Program-made: the position numbers and the translations under genes
Part shown: piece by piece, positions 7,646 through 13,897 of the stretch
Position numbering within the stretch: position 1 is the first letter of the stretch
Layout of the letters: each line of letters opens with the position of its first letter
Notes under the pieces: generated by a model
Told to the model about the DNA's origin: nothing
Databases searched by the model: none
Seen by the model: only the letters and a program-made list of their open reading frames with translations
NCBI GenBank assembly: GCA_043820265.1
Contig: JBDREA010000069.1
Coordinates: forward strand, 1-13,899
Length of the DNA: 13,899 bases
Origin: JBDREA01 sp043820265
GTDB taxonomy: Archaea; Altiarchaeota; Altiarchaeia; IMC4; JBDREA01
Direction of reading: 5' to 3'

Positions 7646-7653
7646 CCTATAAC
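7646..7653 (+). promoter_or_regulatory. Possible TATA box for the hisC-like/SAM hydrolase/tatD unit
   Basis: CCTATAAC is centred about 27 nt upstream of the ATG at 7677, preceded by purine-containing GGAAATT. The 65-bp gap after hisA is the longest between same-strand genes here and holds no gene. No good Shine-Dalgarno precedes the ATG. This suggests a separate leaderless promoter, though readthrough from hisA is possible. Confidence 0.4.
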
Positions 7654-7676
7654 GTATCTGTAAAAGTCGATTAACG

Positions 7677-8954
7677 ATGGAAAGGTTCAGACATACAAAA
7701 GAGCATTTGGTTGTGGATAGAACTTCACCTGCTCCAGTGCTCGATGTAAAAATCAAAGAAAAAGAATCCAAACGAGTTCTAGGTGAACCCGCTTCCTTCA
7801 TTCGCCAGCACGTAAAAGACAACCCTTTCGCATATATTCCTGGTGCCAAGGCAGAAGTAAACTGTGACACACCTTATGACGTGATGTTTTCTCAGCTCTC
7901 GCCTTTCGGACCTCTAGCATCAAATGAGATGCCTTACCCCCCAAGCAACCATGTTCAGGAAATGTTTAAAAGAACTGCGCCATTTATGGGCCAATACGTT
8001 CCAGTTGTTAGACCTCTTGAACAAAAGATTGCCAGATACATCGGGGTACAAGAGGAGAATGTATTGGCTTCAAATGGCGGGGAAAGTATCATCCGTTTAA
8101 TGGTTAACGCATTCGAAGGACCTATTGTCTACACATCACCTGGTTTTGTAAAATATCCTGTTGAAGCGGGACAAGCAGGAGTAGAGCAACATGGTGTACA
8201 GTTAAATGATAATTTCAGCGTTCCAGTAGACGAAGTCGTTAAAACAGCAGAAGAAAAGGATGCTGGACTAATCCTCATTGATTCCCCCAACAATCCAACC
8301 GGGAAGGCTTTAGGTGAAAAGGATCTTAGAAAAATCCTGGATACTGGAAGGCCTGTGCTCATTGATGAAGCATATTTTGAGTTTAAAGGCAAACGTAAAC
8401 CTGATGGCATTTATGATGAGAAAGCAGGATTTGATGCCTCAAAGCTCCTAAATGAATACAAGAACCTCTTCGTGTTACGAAGCATGTCAAAAGTTCACGC
8501 AATGGCTGGTCTGAGGTTGGGATACCTACTCGGAGATCCTGTAACACTCAACTATCTTAGGGGGCAGAACCTGACATTCCCAATAACTACTCCGTCCTTT
8601 TTTACAGCATTAGCCGCATTCGATGAAGAGAACCTCACCCATATGAGGGAAAACGTTGGAAAAGTCGTTGACGAAAGAAAGAGGATACACACTGAATTGA
8701 ATAAAATTGAGGGTGTTGAGGCCATCGATAGTCAGACCAATTTTTTACTTGTTGAAACCACAAAATTGGGTGTTTCTCCGGGGGAGTTGTTTAAGCGGAT
8801 GGAACAAGAGGATATCTACATCCGACCGATGCCCGAATTCAAGGGGAAGAAGGGTAGAAGCTTTTCTAGGATTACAATCGGTACACCTGAGATGAATAAC
8901 AAAGTCCTAGAAATACTAAGGGAAATGTCTGATCAGAGATCTAGCGGGAGATGA
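7677..8954 (+). CDS. hisC: HisC-like PLP aminotransferase (histidinol-phosphate aminotransferase)
   Basis: This 425-residue fold-type I aminotransferase shows the HisC pattern. FAYIPG lies near residue 60, a modified substrate loop reads LASNEMPYPPS, then NGGESIIRLM, SPNNPTGK with cofactor-binding N206, LIDEAYFEF with D230, RSMSK with PLP lysine K272, GLRLGYLLG, and a C-terminal RITIG with the carboxylate-binding Arg at ~398. HisC would convert imidazole acetol phosphate plus glutamate to histidinol phosphate, fitting the hisA gene just upstream. It is longer than usual (~350 residues): about 40 extra residues at the N-terminus (MERFRHTKEHLVVDRTSP) plus an insertion CDTPYDVMFSQLSPFGP before the substrate loop. 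Related enzymes such as CobD-like threonine-phosphate decarboxylases or other class I/II aminotransferases share these motifs, so substrate is not certain. Its stop overlaps the SAM hydrolase start by 4 nt (ATGA). Confidence 0.75.
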   Translation: MERFRHTKEHLVVDRTSPAPVLDVKIKEKESKRVLGEPASFIRQHVKDNPFAYIPGAKAEVNCDTPYDVMFSQLSPFGPLASNEMPYPPSNHVQEMFKRTAPFMGQYVPVVRPLEQKIARYIGVQEENVLASNGGESIIRLMVNAFEGPIVYTSPGFVKYPVEAGQAGVEQHGVQLNDNFSVPVDEVVKTAEEKDAGLILIDSPNNPTGKALGEKDLRKILDTGRPVLIDEAYFEFKGKRKPDGIYDEKAGFDASKLLNEYKNLFVLRSMSKVHAMAGLRLGYLLGDPVTLNYLRGQNLTFPITTPSFFTALAAFDEENLTHMRENVGKVVDERKRIHTELNKIEGVEAIDSQTNFLLVETTKLGVSPGELFKRMEQEDIYIRPMPEFKGKKGRSFSRITIGTPEMNNKVLEILREMSDQRSSGR

Positions 8955-9706
8955 TCACTCTATCAACTGATTTTGGGGGGGGTTATTATATCAGCCAGAT
9001 GAGGGGAGTTCTGCATTCCATTAATCCCGAGGTTTTGATAGAGGATTTCTATCACCATATCTTGCCTCAGAATATCTTGGAGGGAAGCTTCATCTTATCT
9101 CAGGCTTGGAGATATTATCCTAGAGGGACTATACACCTCGGCATCGTCGACCCGGGGGTGGGTTCGGCTCGAAAGGGGATGATATTTGAGACCGAGAACT
9201 GCTTTTTCGTGGGGCCTGACAACGGATTATTCGGCCTTGCCTTAGCTGAGCAACAAATCGTCCGCCAGATAGCAATAGATGAAGAAAAGATTACTGAGTT
9301 GATGTATACGGTGGTCGGAAGAAAAGCTTCAAAGACCTTTCACGGACGAGACATCTTCGCACCGACCGCGGCCTTGCTTTCGAGCGGTATAAGCCCTGAG
9401 CAGTTGGGGAAGAAGACAGATGAATTCGTCGACCTAAAGATTGAGGAGAACCAGGTGCTGCACATCGACAGCTTCGGGAACGTGATCCTGAATAACATAA
9501 GTGACTACAAATTGGGCGAAACATTGCATCTGTTCACCGGGAAAAAACATTTTTCAGCATCCTCAGTGGAAACGTTCAGTGATGCGTCACCCGGAGAATT
9601 GATTGTCTTAAAGGGAAGCCACGGATTCGTGGAAGTCGACGTAAACAAAGGCAGTGCCGCAGAAAAGTTGGGGGTAGAGGTCGGCGACGTGTTAAGGTTC
9701 AAGTGA
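8951..9706 (+). CDS. S-adenosyl-L-methionine hydrolase (adenosine-forming), DUF62 family
   Basis: This 251-residue protein matches the archaeal/bacterial DUF62 (COG1912) enzymes, which use water to split SAM into adenosine and methionine. It is homologous to the fluorinase and chlorinase halogenating enzymes but lacks evidence for halide use. Visible motifs are TDFGGGYY at the start, LEGSFILSQ, the active-site VDPGVG with D67, R74 seven residues later, VGPDNGLFGLA for ligand binding, and TFHGRD with H131. Together these give the Asp-Arg-His triad of the family. The C-terminal beta domain is also intact (IDSFGNVILN, then KGSHGFVEVDVNKGSAAEKLGVEVGD). Length is normal. The N-terminal loop after TDFG is about one residue shorter than in typical members and is encoded by a run of eight G. 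It is translationally coupled to the aminotransferase (ATGA overlap) and to tatD downstream. Likely role: SAM turnover or salvage. Confidence 0.87.
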   Translation: MITLSTDFGGGYYISQMRGVLHSINPEVLIEDFYHHILPQNILEGSFILSQAWRYYPRGTIHLGIVDPGVGSARKGMIFETENCFFVGPDNGLFGLALAEQQIVRQIAIDEEKITELMYTVVGRKASKTFHGRDIFAPTAALLSSGISPEQLGKKTDEFVDLKIEENQVLHIDSFGNVILNNISDYKLGETLHLFTGKKHFSASSVETFSDASPGELIVLKGSHGFVEVDVNKGSAAEKLGVEVGDVLRFK

Positions 9707-9711
9707 GAAAC

Positions 9712-10455
9712 ATGCTTATTGACACCCACTGTCACCTGGAATTCGCAGAATTTGCGAAAGATAGGGAAAAGATAGTCGAAGACTGCTTGGCAAAAGACAT
9801 CTTATTGGTCAACTCGTTGGTCGACTTGAAACAGGTAGAGGACTTCTTAGCTTTCAGCAAAAGTTATGAAGGACTTTATGTTACGATTGGCTGCGGACCG
9901 GTAGACATCACAGATGAGAGATTTGAGCTCGCAGTCGATCTGATAAGAAAACACCGGCCCGAAATAGTCGGCTTGGGTGAGGTCGGGCTCGACTATTATT
10001 GGGTGAAGGATGAGAAAAAACACGAGCAACAAAGGGTGTACTTCCAAAAATTCATATCATTATCCAAGGAATTGGACCTCCCCCTTGTTGTTCATTCCCG
10101 TGAGAGTGAGGAGGACGCGGTCAGGATCCTAGAGGAAAACGAGTTGCCTGCGATGCTGCACTGCTACTCTGGTTCGGTTGAGCTCGCCAAAAAGGCTATC
10201 AAGCTGGGCTGCCTCATCTCTATTCCGACGTCAATCGCATACTCGAATCCGAAAAAGGAGCTCGTCCGTCAGCTGCCTCTTGAGTCGATAGTCCTCGAAA
10301 GCGACGCCCCCTTCCTTGCGCCAACGCCAAAAACAAGGAATACTCCGGCTAACATCGAACTCAGTTGCGAAAAGATAGCAGAGATCAAAGAGGTCAAAAA
10401 GGAGGAGGTAGAGAAGGCGACAACGGAGAGCGCAAAAAAGTTCTTTGGGATTTAG
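9712..10455 (+). CDS. TatD-family metal-dependent hydrolase / DNase
   Basis: This ~247-residue amidohydrolase-superfamily TIM barrel carries the complete TatD metal-ligand set: H6-x-H8 in IDTHCHLEF, E90 in GLGEVGLDYYW, H128 in VVHSRES, H150 in LHCYSG and D198 in LESDAPFL. The family includes 3'-5' exonucleases/DNases and possibly D-aminoacyl-tRNA-type deacylases; the substrate here is not known. Length is normal (~250). I favour ATG 9712, which has GTGAG a few bases upstream. A GTG at 9703 overlapping the previous stop would add three residues (MRN). The stop lies 1 nt from the stop of the convergent DJ-1 gene. It is probably co-transcribed with the SAM hydrolase. The linked functions suggest housekeeping quality control or salvage, but this is inference. 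Confidence 0.87.
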   Translation: MLIDTHCHLEFAEFAKDREKIVEDCLAKDILLVNSLVDLKQVEDFLAFSKSYEGLYVTIGCGPVDITDERFELAVDLIRKHRPEIVGLGEVGLDYYWVKDEKKHEQQRVYFQKFISLSKELDLPLVVHSRESEEDAVRILEENELPAMLHCYSGSVELAKKAIKLGCLISIPTSIAYSNPKKELVRQLPLESIVLESDAPFLAPTPKTRNTPANIELSCEKIAEIKEVKKEEVEKATTESAKKFFGI

Positions 10456-10456
10456 A

Positions 10457-10990
10457 TTATTTAGTTAGCACTTCCAGTATTTTTTCTCCGAATTCTTGTG
10501 CGTAGTCTGGGCCGGTCGCTGTTATGAGTTTTCCGTCTGCTACGACGTGATCCAGGGCGCGGACGTTGGCTCCGGCTGTTCTCATCTTGTTTAGGAAGGT
10601 GAAGTCATTTGAGGAAGACCAGGCAGTCACTTTTTTTCCTTTTAGAACACCTGCATTGGCTAATATGACAGGTGAGATGCAGATGGCTCCGACAACTAAA
10701 CCGAATTTGGTCGCTTCTTTTGCTATTTTTAACAGCTCCGGGTCTTTGAAGTAGCGGGAGATGCCTGGTCCGGAAACAAAGATCACTGCGTCGTAGTCCA
10801 AGACATCGACTTCTGACGGGGCGATATCAACTGAGACATCCAATCCCATCACGCTTTTCGCGCCCATAAAGCCGGGGGATGTGACATAAATCCGATACCC
10901 GGCGTCCTCAAGGACTTTTCTTGGTTTCTTGTATTCTTTGTCTCGAAAATTCAGGGGGGCTAGTACCATCAAAACCTTTTTGGCTGACAT
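10457..10990 (-). CDS. DJ-1/PfpI family protein
   Basis: This ~177-residue protein has the flavodoxin-like DJ-1/PfpI fold. It shows strand MSAKKVLMVLAP, the conserved Glu region RDKEYKKPRKVLEDAGY (E19), VDVLDYDAVIFVSGPG, and the nucleophile elbow GAICISPVILANAGVLKGKK with Cys at ~104. PfpI/DJ-1 proteins are proteases, glyoxalases/deglycases or chaperones. In PfpI-type proteases the Cys is followed by His; here it is Ile, so peptidase activity by that triad is doubtful. I chose the ATG at 10990 because a TATA-like stretch lies ~26 nt upstream and no Shine-Dalgarno is present, fitting a leaderless transcript. A TTG at 11011 would add seven residues (MFPNQSP) but sits inside the promoter. It is convergent with tatD, 1 nt apart. 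Confidence 0.83.
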   Translation of the reverse strand: MSAKKVLMVLAPLNFRDKEYKKPRKVLEDAGYRIYVTSPGFMGAKSVMGLDVSVDIAPSEVDVLDYDAVIFVSGPGISRYFKDPELLKIAKEATKFGLVVGAICISPVILANAGVLKGKKVTAWSSSNDFTFLNKMRTAGANVRALDHVVADGKLITATGPDYAQEFGEKILEVLTK

Positions 10991-11010
10991 TGGAGATTGA
11001 TTAGGGAACA

Positions 11011-11020
11011 AATAAATAAA
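11011..11020 (-). promoter_or_regulatory. Probable TATA box for the DJ-1/PfpI gene
   Basis: On the minus strand this reads TTTATTTATT, centred about 26 nt upstream of the ATG at 10990. The position is right for leaderless initiation. It directly follows the T9 tract that probably ends the upstream operon. Confidence 0.5.
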
Positions 11021-11026
11021 AAAAAA
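11018..11026 (-). terminator. T9 tract, probable archaeal terminator of the aspS operon
   Basis: Nine consecutive T on the minus strand lie 19 nt past the stop of the NTF2-like gene (11046). Archaeal RNA polymerase commonly terminates at such T tracts without a hairpin. The small palindrome GGATTAATCC (11029-11038) immediately before it has no loop and cannot form a useful hairpin. Confidence 0.55.
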
Positions 11027-11045
11027 GTGGATTAATCCCTGCGGA

Positions 11046-11471
11046 TTAGAATCCTTCGTGAGGCTGGATCTTCCACCCTTCAGCCGTCAGCACGAATGTA
11101 GTGTCTTTGTCAGGTACAGTTGTTGGATGCTTTCCATCGGCTCCAACTAGAACCATGTTTAGGTCGACTTTAGCGTGTGCAATGCTTTCAGATACTGTGA
11201 TAGATTTAATATTCTGGGAGCAGGACTCAACGGTGACCGTCTTTAATAGGTCAGTTTTTTCCTTGAGTGTCTTTTGGTATTCAGAACTTCCAGGTACAAG
11301 TGTCGTATAGGATAGCAATTCCTCAACATCGCCTTTAAGGAGTGCCTCACAGTTAGCATCCAGTAACTCCTGAAAAACTTTTTCCGCTTGTATTTGAGAA
11401 TAAAAATAAAATCCGAATAAGATTACGACCACAACCGTCAAGGCCAAAGCTACTTCTTCCTTTTTGATCAT
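11046..11471 (-). CDS. Membrane-anchored small protein with NTF2-like domain
   Basis: This 141-residue protein begins MIKKEEV, followed by one hydrophobic segment (residues ~7-25, LALTVVVVILFGFYFYS). That is an uncleaved signal anchor placing the rest outside the cell. The remainder has a helix with AEKVFQELLDANCEALLKGDVEELLSY, then strands, ending TFVLTAEGWKIQPHEG. This helix-then-sheet order with a closing 'W.I' strand is typical of NTF2/SnoaL-like (DUF4878-type) domains. Two cysteines (in DANCEAL and ESCSQN) might form a disulphide. Its ATG overlaps the aspS stop by 4 nt (ATGA), with GGTTGGAG upstream, so it is translationally coupled to aspS. No function is evident from the link with AspRS. 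Domain assignment is by pattern only. Confidence 0.7.
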   Translation of the reverse strand: MIKKEEVALALTVVVVILFGFYFYSQIQAEKVFQELLDANCEALLKGDVEELLSYTTLVPGSSEYQKTLKEKTDLLKTVTVESCSQNIKSITVSESIAHAKVDLNMVLVGADGKHPTTVPDKDTTFVLTAEGWKIQPHEGF

Positions 11472-12766
11472 GGCTCCAACCTGGTTCGGTCCCTAGGAAA
11501 CAATACGCATTCGCGGATGTTTTGGACTCCCGTTATCACTTCAGTCATTCGTTCGGCTCCGATGCTCCATCCGCCGTGGGGGGGCATACCGTAGCGGAAT
11601 GCTTTAAGGTAGAATTCGAAGTTCTTTGGGTCCAACCCCCTAAGGGTGAGTGCCTCAACAAGCTGTTTTTCGTCGTGGATACGCTGAGCCCCGCTGGCAA
11701 GTTCTATCCCCCGATACATGAGGTCGAATGCCCCGCAAATCTCGGGTTTTGAATCGATTGGGCGGCTGTAGAACGAACGGACCTTGGTCGGCCACTCCTT
11801 GATGAAGAACGGGTCTTTGAACTCTGCTCCAAGAATCCTTTCGGCTTCAGTGGTTATGTCGTCGCCCCAGTTAAGTTTCAAACCCTTCTTTTCGAGGAGT
11901 GTGAGTACTTGATCGTATGTAAGTCTTTTGAAAGGTGTCTTGGGGGCTTCGATTTTTTGTCCGAGCAATTCAAGTTCCTTTTTTCTTTCCTCTAAGACTT
12001 CATTGAATATGTAGGCAGTCACTCCCTCCAAGTATTTCAGTACGTCTTCCTCGTCTCGGATAAAGCTTACTTCCACGTCCATCTGCACGATCTCGTTTAG
12101 GTGCCTTGTGGTGTTGTGGGTTTCTGCGCGAAAGACTGGAGTCACAATAAAAACCTTATCGAGACCTGTGCCCATCATCATCTGCTTATAGAGCTGGGGG
12201 CTTTGAGCGAGAAACGCCTCCCGCTCGAAGTAGCTTATCGCAAAAAGATTGGTTCCGCCCTCGCTTGCAGCGGCGATTATCGTCGGGGTGTTGAGTTCAA
12301 TGAATTTGTGTTGGTAAAAATAATCTCGAAACGCCTTTTGTATCGTGCTTCTAATCTTAAATATAGAGGATACGCTCTCCTTTCTGACATCCATGAAACG
12401 ATTGTTGAGCCGGGTATCCAGGTCTGCATCCACTTTTCCTGTCACGTCAAGGGGCAGAGGGGTGAGGGATTTGTTCAGTATCTTGATTTGGCGGGGATCC
12501 ATTTCGACGCCGCCGGGAGCCTTGGGATTTGCCCGGACAACCCCTTCGACCAGTATTACAGACTCTTTGCTCAAGGAATCGATGACTGTCAGAATCTTTG
12601 GATTTGTTGTATCTTCTTTCGCAGTGACCTGGATTTTTCCCTCCCGGTCCCTGATTATGAGAAACTTGATTTTTCCAAGATCTCTTTTTTCGTGCACCCA
12701 TCCTGCGACTTTTATCACTTTATCGTTCAATTCGGGTGTTACTTCATTGCTGTAATGCGATCTCAC
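11468..12766 (-). CDS. aspS: Aspartyl-tRNA synthetase, archaeal type, predicted nondiscriminating (AspRS/AsxRS)
   Basis: This 432-residue class IIb synthetase charges tRNA-Asp with aspartate. It has an N-terminal OB anticodon-binding domain (residues ~1-100), a hinge TPLPLDVTGKVDADLDTRLNNR, then the catalytic core. The core holds FLAQSPQLYKQ, motif 2 FRAETHNTTRHLNE (212-225) and motif 3 beginning GAER (403-406), ending FPRDRTRLEP. Length is normal and there is no bacterial insertion, so it is the archaeal/eukaryotic form. In the OB fold, His25 occupies the position of the discriminating Trp26 of the Thermococcus enzyme, and Pro84 replaces Lys85. His and Pro at these sites mark nondiscriminating AspRS that also mischarges tRNA-Asn, to be amidated by GatCAB. 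The start is GTG at 12766 with AAGGGAAG upstream, 20 nt after the KH gene. It is co-transcribed with alba and the KH gene. Confidence 0.93.
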   Translation of the reverse strand: MRSHYSNEVTPELNDKVIKVAGWVHEKRDLGKIKFLIIRDREGKIQVTAKEDTTNPKILTVIDSLSKESVILVEGVVRANPKAPGGVEMDPRQIKILNKSLTPLPLDVTGKVDADLDTRLNNRFMDVRKESVSSIFKIRSTIQKAFRDYFYQHKFIELNTPTIIAAASEGGTNLFAISYFEREAFLAQSPQLYKQMMMGTGLDKVFIVTPVFRAETHNTTRHLNEIVQMDVEVSFIRDEEDVLKYLEGVTAYIFNEVLEERKKELELLGQKIEAPKTPFKRLTYDQVLTLLEKKGLKLNWGDDITTEAERILGAEFKDPFFIKEWPTKVRSFYSRPIDSKPEICGAFDLMYRGIELASGAQRIHDEKQLVEALTLRGLDPKNFEFYLKAFRYGMPPHGGWSIGAERMTEVITGVQNIRECVLFPRDRTRLEP

Positions 12767-12786
12767 TTTTCTTCCCTTATCTATTT

Positions 12787-13275
12787 TTAATCGAATGTTA
12801 TTTCAACCTCATCATCTGTCAGCGAGGAGACGAGTTTTCGGACGTTCTCGAGACTCATCCTCAACTTTGCTTTGTCTTTTTTGTTGACTTTCACTCTTTG
12901 GATTGTTGAGCCATCTGGTTTGTATACGTTGCTGATTCCTATGACTTGAGCAGGTGCGATGAAGTCATGTATCGTTGACCTCAAATCCCCGACGCCTATA
13001 ACGCGCACGGGCTTGCCCAGTTTCTCAGTCAGCATCCGGATATTGGCTCCTCCTTTGCCGATGATTTTTCCGATGTCTTTTCTCTGAGTCAATATTACTA
13101 TGACGTCGTCTGTCTCTATAGCTCGGTCGAATCCTATGCTTCCTTCGCCAATTTCAAAGAGCATCTTTGAAAGAGTGATATCAAGTTCCTTTATCTTTCC
13201 TTTCTCAAGTTTGTCTTCGCATGCTCCGCAAAGGATGCCTGTCTTAGCGCATAGGTCACAAATTGGTAAACTCAT
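12787..13275 (-). CDS. NusA-like KH-domain RNA-binding protein with zinc ribbon
   Basis: This 162-residue protein begins with a four-cysteine metal site, C6-x2-C9-x6-C16-x2-C19, in SLPICDLCAKTGILCGACED. A KH domain follows, with the GxxG loop IIGKGG (73-76) in KDIGKIIGKGGANIRML. A second region, RSTIHDFIAPAQVIGISNVY, carries NusA-family character. The overall layout (zinc ribbon, then archaeal NusA-type KH, then a basic beta region) is that of COG0195-like archaeal proteins, which bind RNA and are thought to act in transcription or rRNA biogenesis. It lacks the bacterial NusA N-terminal polymerase-binding and S1 domains. It starts 9 nt after alba and ends 20 nt before aspS, so the three form an information-processing operon. 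The exact role is not established. Confidence 0.85.
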   Translation of the reverse strand: MSLPICDLCAKTGILCGACEDKLEKGKIKELDITLSKMLFEIGEGSIGFDRAIETDDVIVILTQRKDIGKIIGKGGANIRMLTEKLGKPVRVIGVGDLRSTIHDFIAPAQVIGISNVYKPDGSTIQRVKVNKKDKAKLRMSLENVRKLVSSLTDDEVEITFD

Positions 13276-13284
13276 TTTTTGGGA

Positions 13285-13752
13285 TTATTTTCCCAGGCTG
13301 ATCTCCATGGCTGAAACCTTGACCATTCCGCGGTCGCCTTCGACTTCTTCTGTTGATATCTGGATGTCTTTCACCTGAACATCTTTTAGGAACCGGTGGC
13401 GGACATATTCTGCCACATCGACTGCCCTGCTTATCGCACGTCCGCGAGCCTTAATGATTACTGTTCCTTCTCCGCTGTTGAACTGGGTTAAGACTGCCAT
13501 GACATAGCTTTTCATGTCTTTTTTCCCTATAAACACGGTGTTCTCGTTCCCGTCTCTTGACCTCTTTTGTATGGGCGTCTCTTGTATTGGTGTTTCCTCC
13601 ACAGCTTCAACTGGTGTTTCTTCTATTGATGCTTCTTGTATGGGTGTTTCTTCTAAAGCTTCAACTGTGTCTAAATCTTCAACTTTGTCTACAGCTTCAA
13701 CTGTGGTTTCTTCTATTTCGGTTGCTTCATTTGTCGCTTGGCTTTCTTCCAT
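13285..13752 (-). CDS. albA: Alba DNA/RNA-binding protein with long acidic N-terminal tail
   Basis: Residues ~70-155 are a full Alba domain: NTVFIGKKDMKSYVMAVLTQFNSG with the lysine pair (77-78) used for nucleic-acid binding and acetylation in relatives, then IIKARGRAISRAVDVAEYVR and a final beta hairpin. Alba coats archaeal DNA and also binds RNA. Unlike typical ~90-residue Alba, this one has about 62 extra N-terminal residues. I count 21 acidic residues there and only one basic, in imperfect repeats of EETPIQ / EETPVEAVE. This tail could compete with DNA for the basic face or bind other chromatin proteins. I chose ATG 13752 because GAGGTG lies 7 nt upstream; the GTG at 13776 would place that Shine-Dalgarno inside the coding region. 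The gene overlaps the upstream ferredoxin by 26 nt and is followed 9 nt later by the KH gene. Confidence 0.9.
   Translation of the reverse strand: MEESQATNEATEIEETTVEAVDKVEDLDTVEALEETPIQEASIEETPVEAVEETPIQETPIQKRSRDGNENTVFIGKKDMKSYVMAVLTQFNSGEGTVIIKARGRAISRAVDVAEYVRHRFLKDVQVKDIQISTEEVEGDRGMVKVSAMEISLGK
13603..13703 (-). repeat. Imperfect tandem repeats in the Alba acidic tail
   Basis: The plus-strand 11-mer AGCTTCAACTG recurs at 13603, 13657 and 13693. Between copies are similar TGGTGTTTCTTC-type blocks. On the coding strand these give the EAVE/EETP repeats, consistent with growth by slippage or unequal exchange. Confidence 0.65.
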
Positions 13753-13897
13753 TTTTTTCCACCTCGGATTTTTCACTCACCTTTATGGCTCCGACGGGGC
13801 AAGTCGTCTCACAGGCCCTGCATAGGACGCATTTGTCACTATCCCCTGTGAGCTTTGACTTGTCCTCCACTATTGAGAACAAAGACACTGGACACGC
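13727..13897 (-). CDS. Ferredoxin, 2[4Fe-4S], C-terminal part (runs off right edge)
   Basis: A minus-strand frame open from the window edge encodes the last 56 residues of an iron-sulphur protein. It begins ACPVSLFSIVEDKSKL and contains CVLCRACETTCPVGAI, a complete C-x2-C-x2-C-x3-C-P site for one 4Fe-4S cluster. The CP at the very start is the last cysteine of another such site, so this is a two-cluster ferredoxin or ferredoxin domain. Whether it is a free electron carrier or the end of a larger subunit cannot be seen. After the cluster the tail is hydrophilic (KVSEKSEVEKNGRKPSDK) and overlaps the start of alba by 26 nt, implying co-transcription. The final stop is TGA at 13729-13727. Confidence 0.8.
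   Translation of the reverse strand, partial: ACPVSLFSIVEDKSKLTGDSDKCVLCRACETTCPVGAIKVSEKSEVEKNGRKPSDK

Noticed and set aside
8951..9706. SAM hydrolase considered as a halogenase (fluorinase/chlorinase type)
   Set aside because: It has the Asp-Arg-His triad of water-using DUF62 enzymes and no sign of halogenation genes nearby.
10479..10488. Plus-strand T6 run as the tatD terminator
   Set aside because: It lies within the DJ-1 coding region and is short; possible but not supported well enough to list.
11029..11038. Palindrome GGATTAATCC as a terminator hairpin or operator
   Set aside because: It is a loopless 10-mer and cannot form a stable RNA hairpin. The adjacent T9 tract explains termination, and no second copy supports an operator.
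12101..12790. 229-residue plus-strand open frame
   Set aside because: It lies wholly antisense to the clearly conserved aspS and resembles no family.
13555..13740. Repeat region considered as CRISPR or non-coding satellite
   Set aside because: The repeats are short, imperfect and in frame within the Alba tail.
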